From: Glaciecola sp964643575
GTDB taxonomy: Bacteria; Pseudomonadota; Gammaproteobacteria; Enterobacterales; Alteromonadaceae
Assembly: GCA_964643575.1 (NCBI GenBank)
Contig: CAZXTD010000053.1
Coordinates: 1 to 25,244 of the forward strand
DNA: 25,244 bases
Reading direction: 5' to 3'
Position numbers and translations under genes: made by a program. Shown here one piece after another: positions 22,871 to 25,244 of the stretch (its first letter is position 1; the number at the start of each line of letters is the position of its first letter). The notes beneath the pieces were generated by a model. The model was not told where the DNA came from and searched no databases. It saw only the letters and a list, made by a program, of their open reading frames with translations.

Positions 22871-22933
22871 ATGCAAAGCAAAACAGTAACTACACAATTA
22901 AACACAAATTGGTGGTGGCACAAGCAGACCTAG
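22871..22933 (+). CDS. trpL: trp operon leader peptide
   Basis: A 20-codon frame starting ATG CAA AGC ends with three consecutive Trp codons at 22910-22918, then His-Lys-Gln-Thr and TAG. This is the classic proteobacterial trp attenuator leader: if charged tRNA-Trp is scarce, the ribosome stalls on the Trp codons and lets transcription reach trpE. The stop codon falls at the left edge of the antiterminator arm (22931), as the mechanism requires. A GAGG at 22855-22858 sits 12 bases upstream, slightly distant. Confidence 0.92.
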   Translation: MQSKTVTTQLNTNWWWHKQT

Positions 22934-22990
22934 GGCTCAGCTTGCGCGTGTTTGCACGCTTCTACAAGGCCCTATATTTGGGCCTTTTTT
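22921..22990 (+). promoter_or_regulatory. trp attenuator (pause, antiterminator and terminator stems)
   Basis: Four interacting segments can be drawn. Segment 1: CAAGC (22921-22925), just after the Trp codons, pairs with GCTTG (22940-22944) to give the pause stem. Segment 2: TAGGGC and CTTG (22931-22944, 4-base bulge) pair with segment 3 CAAGGCCCTA (22965-22974) to give the antiterminator, enclosing a small GCGTG/CACGC hairpin (22946-22959). Segments 3 and 4 form the terminator AAGGCCC/GGGCCTT followed by T's. The antiterminator and terminator share 22966-22972 and are mutually exclusive. Confidence 0.87.
22966..22990 (+). terminator. trp attenuator intrinsic terminator
   Basis: AAGGCCC (22966-22972), loop TATATTT, GGGCCTT (22980-22986) and a run of T to 22990, ending about 100 bases before the trpE start codon. 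Confidence 0.93.
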
Positions 22991-23087
22991 GTTGCTATTT
23001 TTTAAACAAAACACAACAAAATACGCCCGACAAGCAGACAAAATAAATATAAAAATACGTAATAACAAGACACAAAAAGGAAAGCCA

Positions 23088-24728
23088 ATGAATTTGTCGG
23101 ACTTAGGTACACAACCCGGTAATGTCGAGAGTATTATGGTTGATGCGCCTTACATCGCTAACCCACTAAACGCATACAAGTGTTTAGGTAGCAATAATTC
23201 TATTTTATTAGAGTCAGCAGAAATAGACAGCAAAGACGATTTAAAGTCACTTATTTTAGTTGATGCCGCTTTGCGCATTCAATGTGATGATCAGCAGGTT
23301 ATTGTGCGTGCCTTATCCGAAAACGGACAGGCCTTACTGCCTTTTCTTGCAGCAAAATTGCTACCATTTTTAGAAGCTCAACACCACTTTGAGCTTGTGT
23401 TTAAATTGCCGAGCCCGCAAGAGAATATCGATGAAGATGCCCGTTTAAAACAAGCGAGCGTATTTGACATATTGCGTATACTCAAACTCTCCATAAAAAC
23501 CTTAAGGACTCATCCACATGCGTTGTTCTTAGGCGGCGTATTTGCCTATGACTTACTTGCCACCTTCGAGAATTTACCCGAGGTGCCAAACTCTGATAAC
23601 ACTTGCCCCGACTACGTGTTTTACTTAGCTGAAACGCTTATTTTAGTCGACCATCAAGCCAAGAGCACGCAACTCTTAGGCAGTGTATTTAGCGGCGAGA
23701 ATGTAGCAAACGCCTACTTTTCTATTCATCAGCGGCTTGAAAAAATCAAACATGAGATTGCTCAACTGAGTCAAGATGAAGATGTATTATTAGCCATTAA
23801 TCAAGAAGTAGAACTTAAGGTCGACAGGGACGATGCCCAGTACTGCCAAGATGTACTTAAACTTAAAGAAAACATCCTAGACGGCGATATTTTTCAAGTT
23901 GTGCCCTCGCGCACATTTAGCATCGCTTGCCCACAGCCTTTACTTGCATATCAGCAACTAAAACTCAGCAACCCCTCCCCGTATATGTTTTATATGCAAG
24001 ACGCAAGCTTCACAATATTCGGCGCATCGCCAGAATCTGCCCTTAAATATGATGCAGACACAAATTTACTAGAAGTATACCCAATTGCCGGCACTCGTCC
24101 GCGAGGCAAACGTGCCGACGGGACAATAGATGTCGATTTAGATAGCCGCTTAGAGCTCGATTTGCAGCAAGATCAAAAAGAAAAGTCAGAACATATTATG
24201 CTTGTGGATTTAGCCCGAAACGATGTTGCTAAAGTCAGCAAACCCGGGACTCGGTTTGTCAAAGACTTACTAAAAGTAGACCGATATTCACATGTTATGC
24301 ACCTAGTTTCACGTGTAGTAGGCGAGTTAAGAGATGATTTAGACCCTTTGCACGCTTATCAAGCATGTATGAATATGGGCACCTTAGTGGGTGCGCCAAA
24401 AATTAGCGCAGCAAGCTTAATTCGAGAAACAGAGCAACAGAGAAGGGGCAGTTATGGCGGCGCCGTTGGCTACTTTAACGGTCACGGTGATTTTGACACT
24501 TGTATTGTTATTCGCTCTGCATTTGTAGCAAATGACGTGGCACATGTGCAAGCTGGCGCAGGAGTAGTAAACGATTCTGTGCCTCAAGCTGAAGCTGATG
24601 AAACACGTGCGAAAGCACAGGCTGTTATTTCAGCGATTAAGCGGAGTCACAGCTCAGCCCATAGCGAAAGTAATAGCGCAAAACAAACACAAACCCAATC
24701 GCCTAGCGAAAAACAACAAGGACAATAA
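23088..24728 (+). CDS. trpE: Anthranilate synthase component I
   Basis: TrpE makes anthranilate from chorismate using ammonia supplied by TrpG, the first step of tryptophan synthesis. I place the start at the ATG at 23088 (AAAAAGG 7 bases upstream) because the longer frame from 22989 begins inside the attenuator T-run. This leaves 546 residues. The Trp feedback site motif LLESAEI (about 40-46) is intact. The chorismate-binding half includes DGDIFQVVPSRTFS, NPSPYMFYM, GASPESALKY, PIAGTRPRGK, LVDLARNDVAKV, HLVSRVVGEL and AGAGVVNDSVPQAEADETRAKAQA. About 25 extra residues at the C-terminus are Ser/Gln-rich (HSSAHSESNSAKQTQTQS), a low-complexity tail outside the fold. trpG starts 1 base after the stop. 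Confidence 0.97.
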   Translation: MNLSDLGTQPGNVESIMVDAPYIANPLNAYKCLGSNNSILLESAEIDSKDDLKSLILVDAALRIQCDDQQVIVRALSENGQALLPFLAAKLLPFLEAQHHFELVFKLPSPQENIDEDARLKQASVFDILRILKLSIKTLRTHPHALFLGGVFAYDLLATFENLPEVPNSDNTCPDYVFYLAETLILVDHQAKSTQLLGSVFSGENVANAYFSIHQRLEKIKHEIAQLSQDEDVLLAINQEVELKVDRDDAQYCQDVLKLKENILDGDIFQVVPSRTFSIACPQPLLAYQQLKLSNPSPYMFYMQDASFTIFGASPESALKYDADTNLLEVYPIAGTRPRGKRADGTIDVDLDSRLELDLQQDQKEKSEHIMLVDLARNDVAKVSKPGTRFVKDLLKVDRYSHVMHLVSRVVGELRDDLDPLHAYQACMNMGTLVGAPKISAASLIRETEQQRRGSYGGAVGYFNGHGDFDTCIVIRSAFVANDVAHVQAGAGVVNDSVPQAEADETRAKAQAVISAIKRSHSSAHSESNSAKQTQTQSPSEKQQGQ

Positions 24729-24729
24729 G

Positions 24730-25244
24730 ATGAGCACTTCTTTTAATAGTATCCATGTCGTGCTTATCGACAATCAAGACTCGTTTACCTACAACCTTGT
24801 AGACGAGCTTCGTGTGCTTGGGGCTACCCTAAGTGTTTATCGCAATACGGTAGACGTTTCTCAAGTGCTTTCAAAGCTTAGTGAATACCAAAATATCGGG
24901 CCGACTTTGCTGCTGTTGTCGCCAGGTCCGGGAGCGCCTGCTCAAGCCGGCAATATGCCTGCTATTTTAGAAGAAGTGAAAGGCAAGTTTCCAGTGCTCG
25001 GCATTTGTTTAGGTCATCAGGCAATTGTAGAAAGCTACCAAGGTAAAGTAGGCCGAGCGCCGCAAGTCATGCACGGCAAGTCATCTATGATGCATCACGA
25101 TTTTAACGCTATATTTCAGGCAATTACATCGCCTATGCCTATTGCACGGTATCATTCATTGGCGGCAACAATTGTACCCGATTGTTTGCAAGTAATTGCT
25201 CATATAGATGACTTACCTATGGCGATACTACACGAGAATGATAG
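24730..25244 (+). CDS. trpG: Anthranilate synthase component II (glutamine amidotransferase), partial
   Basis: The frame from the ATG at 24730 stays open to the window edge (171 codons). It is a class I glutamine amidotransferase: LIDNQDSFTYNLVDEL (12-27), LSPGPGAP (63-70), nucleophile Cys93 in LGICLGHQAIV and MHGKSSMMHH, with the RYHSLAA segment before the catalytic His-x-Glu, which lies beyond the edge. AAGGA at 24717-24721 is an 8-base-spaced ribosome binding site inside the trpE tail, and the 1-base spacing points to coupled translation with trpE. No TrpD fusion can be judged because the sequence stops here. Confidence 0.95.
   Translation, partial: MSTSFNSIHVVLIDNQDSFTYNLVDELRVLGATLSVYRNTVDVSQVLSKLSEYQNIGPTLLLLSPGPGAPAQAGNMPAILEEVKGKFPVLGICLGHQAIVESYQGKVGRAPQVMHGKSSMMHHDFNAIFQAITSPMPIARYHSLAATIVPDCLQVIAHIDDLPMAILHEND

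Noticed and set aside
22989..23087. 33-codon N-terminal extension of TrpE
   Set aside because: It would start within the attenuator T-run and has no family similarity; the ATG at 23088 has a proper ribosome binding site.
1..25244. Defence system, prophage, integron, CRISPR or transposon
   Set aside because: No transposase, integrase, repeat-spacer array or known defence protein family is visible; nearly all genes are housekeeping or common accessory families.

Overview
This is a chromosomal segment from a gammaproteobacterium, most likely a marine alteromonad (Alteromonas/Glaciecola-like). GC looks a little over 40 percent. The evidence is gene order plus family resemblance: truA-accD-folC-dedD-cvpA-purF and scpA-scpB-rluB/yciO-rnm-trpL-trpE are E. 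coli-like neighbourhoods, here brought next to each other. The CheV, YIP1, GlsB and aspartoacylase-like genes are also typical of alteromonads. No phage, IS element, CRISPR array, rRNA or tRNA is visible.

Left part (1-9000), mixed accessory and single genes. A minus-strand efflux operon comes first (RND permease, cut by the window edge, preceded by its lipoprotein adaptor), then cheV on the minus strand. Next is a 5'-truncated aspartoacylase/succinylglutamate desuccinylase-like pseudogene, a YIP1-family membrane protein and a SAM methyltransferase, the last two converging on a shared terminator. A membrane-anchored FKBP isomerase and a GlsB/YeaQ small membrane protein follow. Between glsB and the next gene lies a decayed fragment of a class III alcohol dehydrogenase gene, a relic paralogue of the intact gene 4.8 kb further on. 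A large lipoprotein joining a sulfatase domain to a YHYH domain closes this part.

Central part (9003-16814), all minus strand and tightly packed: accD, folC, dedD, cvpA and purF, then the glutathione-dependent formaldehyde detoxification pair (adhC/frmA and fghA) and the ribosome rescue factor arfB. Fatty acid initiation, folate polyglutamylation, purine synthesis and formaldehyde oxidation may therefore share one long transcript, possibly with internal promoters.

Right part (17200-22690), also minus strand: yciO, scpA, scpB, rluB and truA (translation accuracy, chromosome condensation, rRNA/tRNA pseudouridylation), followed by a small lipoprotein gene of unknown function. rnm (yciV) lies upstream of yciO and diverges from the trp operon. 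The trp operon reads rightward, with a candidate TrpR operator, a leader peptide holding three consecutive Trp codons, an attenuator, trpE, and trpG cut by the window edge.

I found no convincing new multi-gene system. The items most worth a second look are the sulfatase-YHYH fusion with an unusual sulfatase signature, the fossil adhC fragment, the truncated desuccinylase-like gene, and the complete, base-resolvable trp attenuator.
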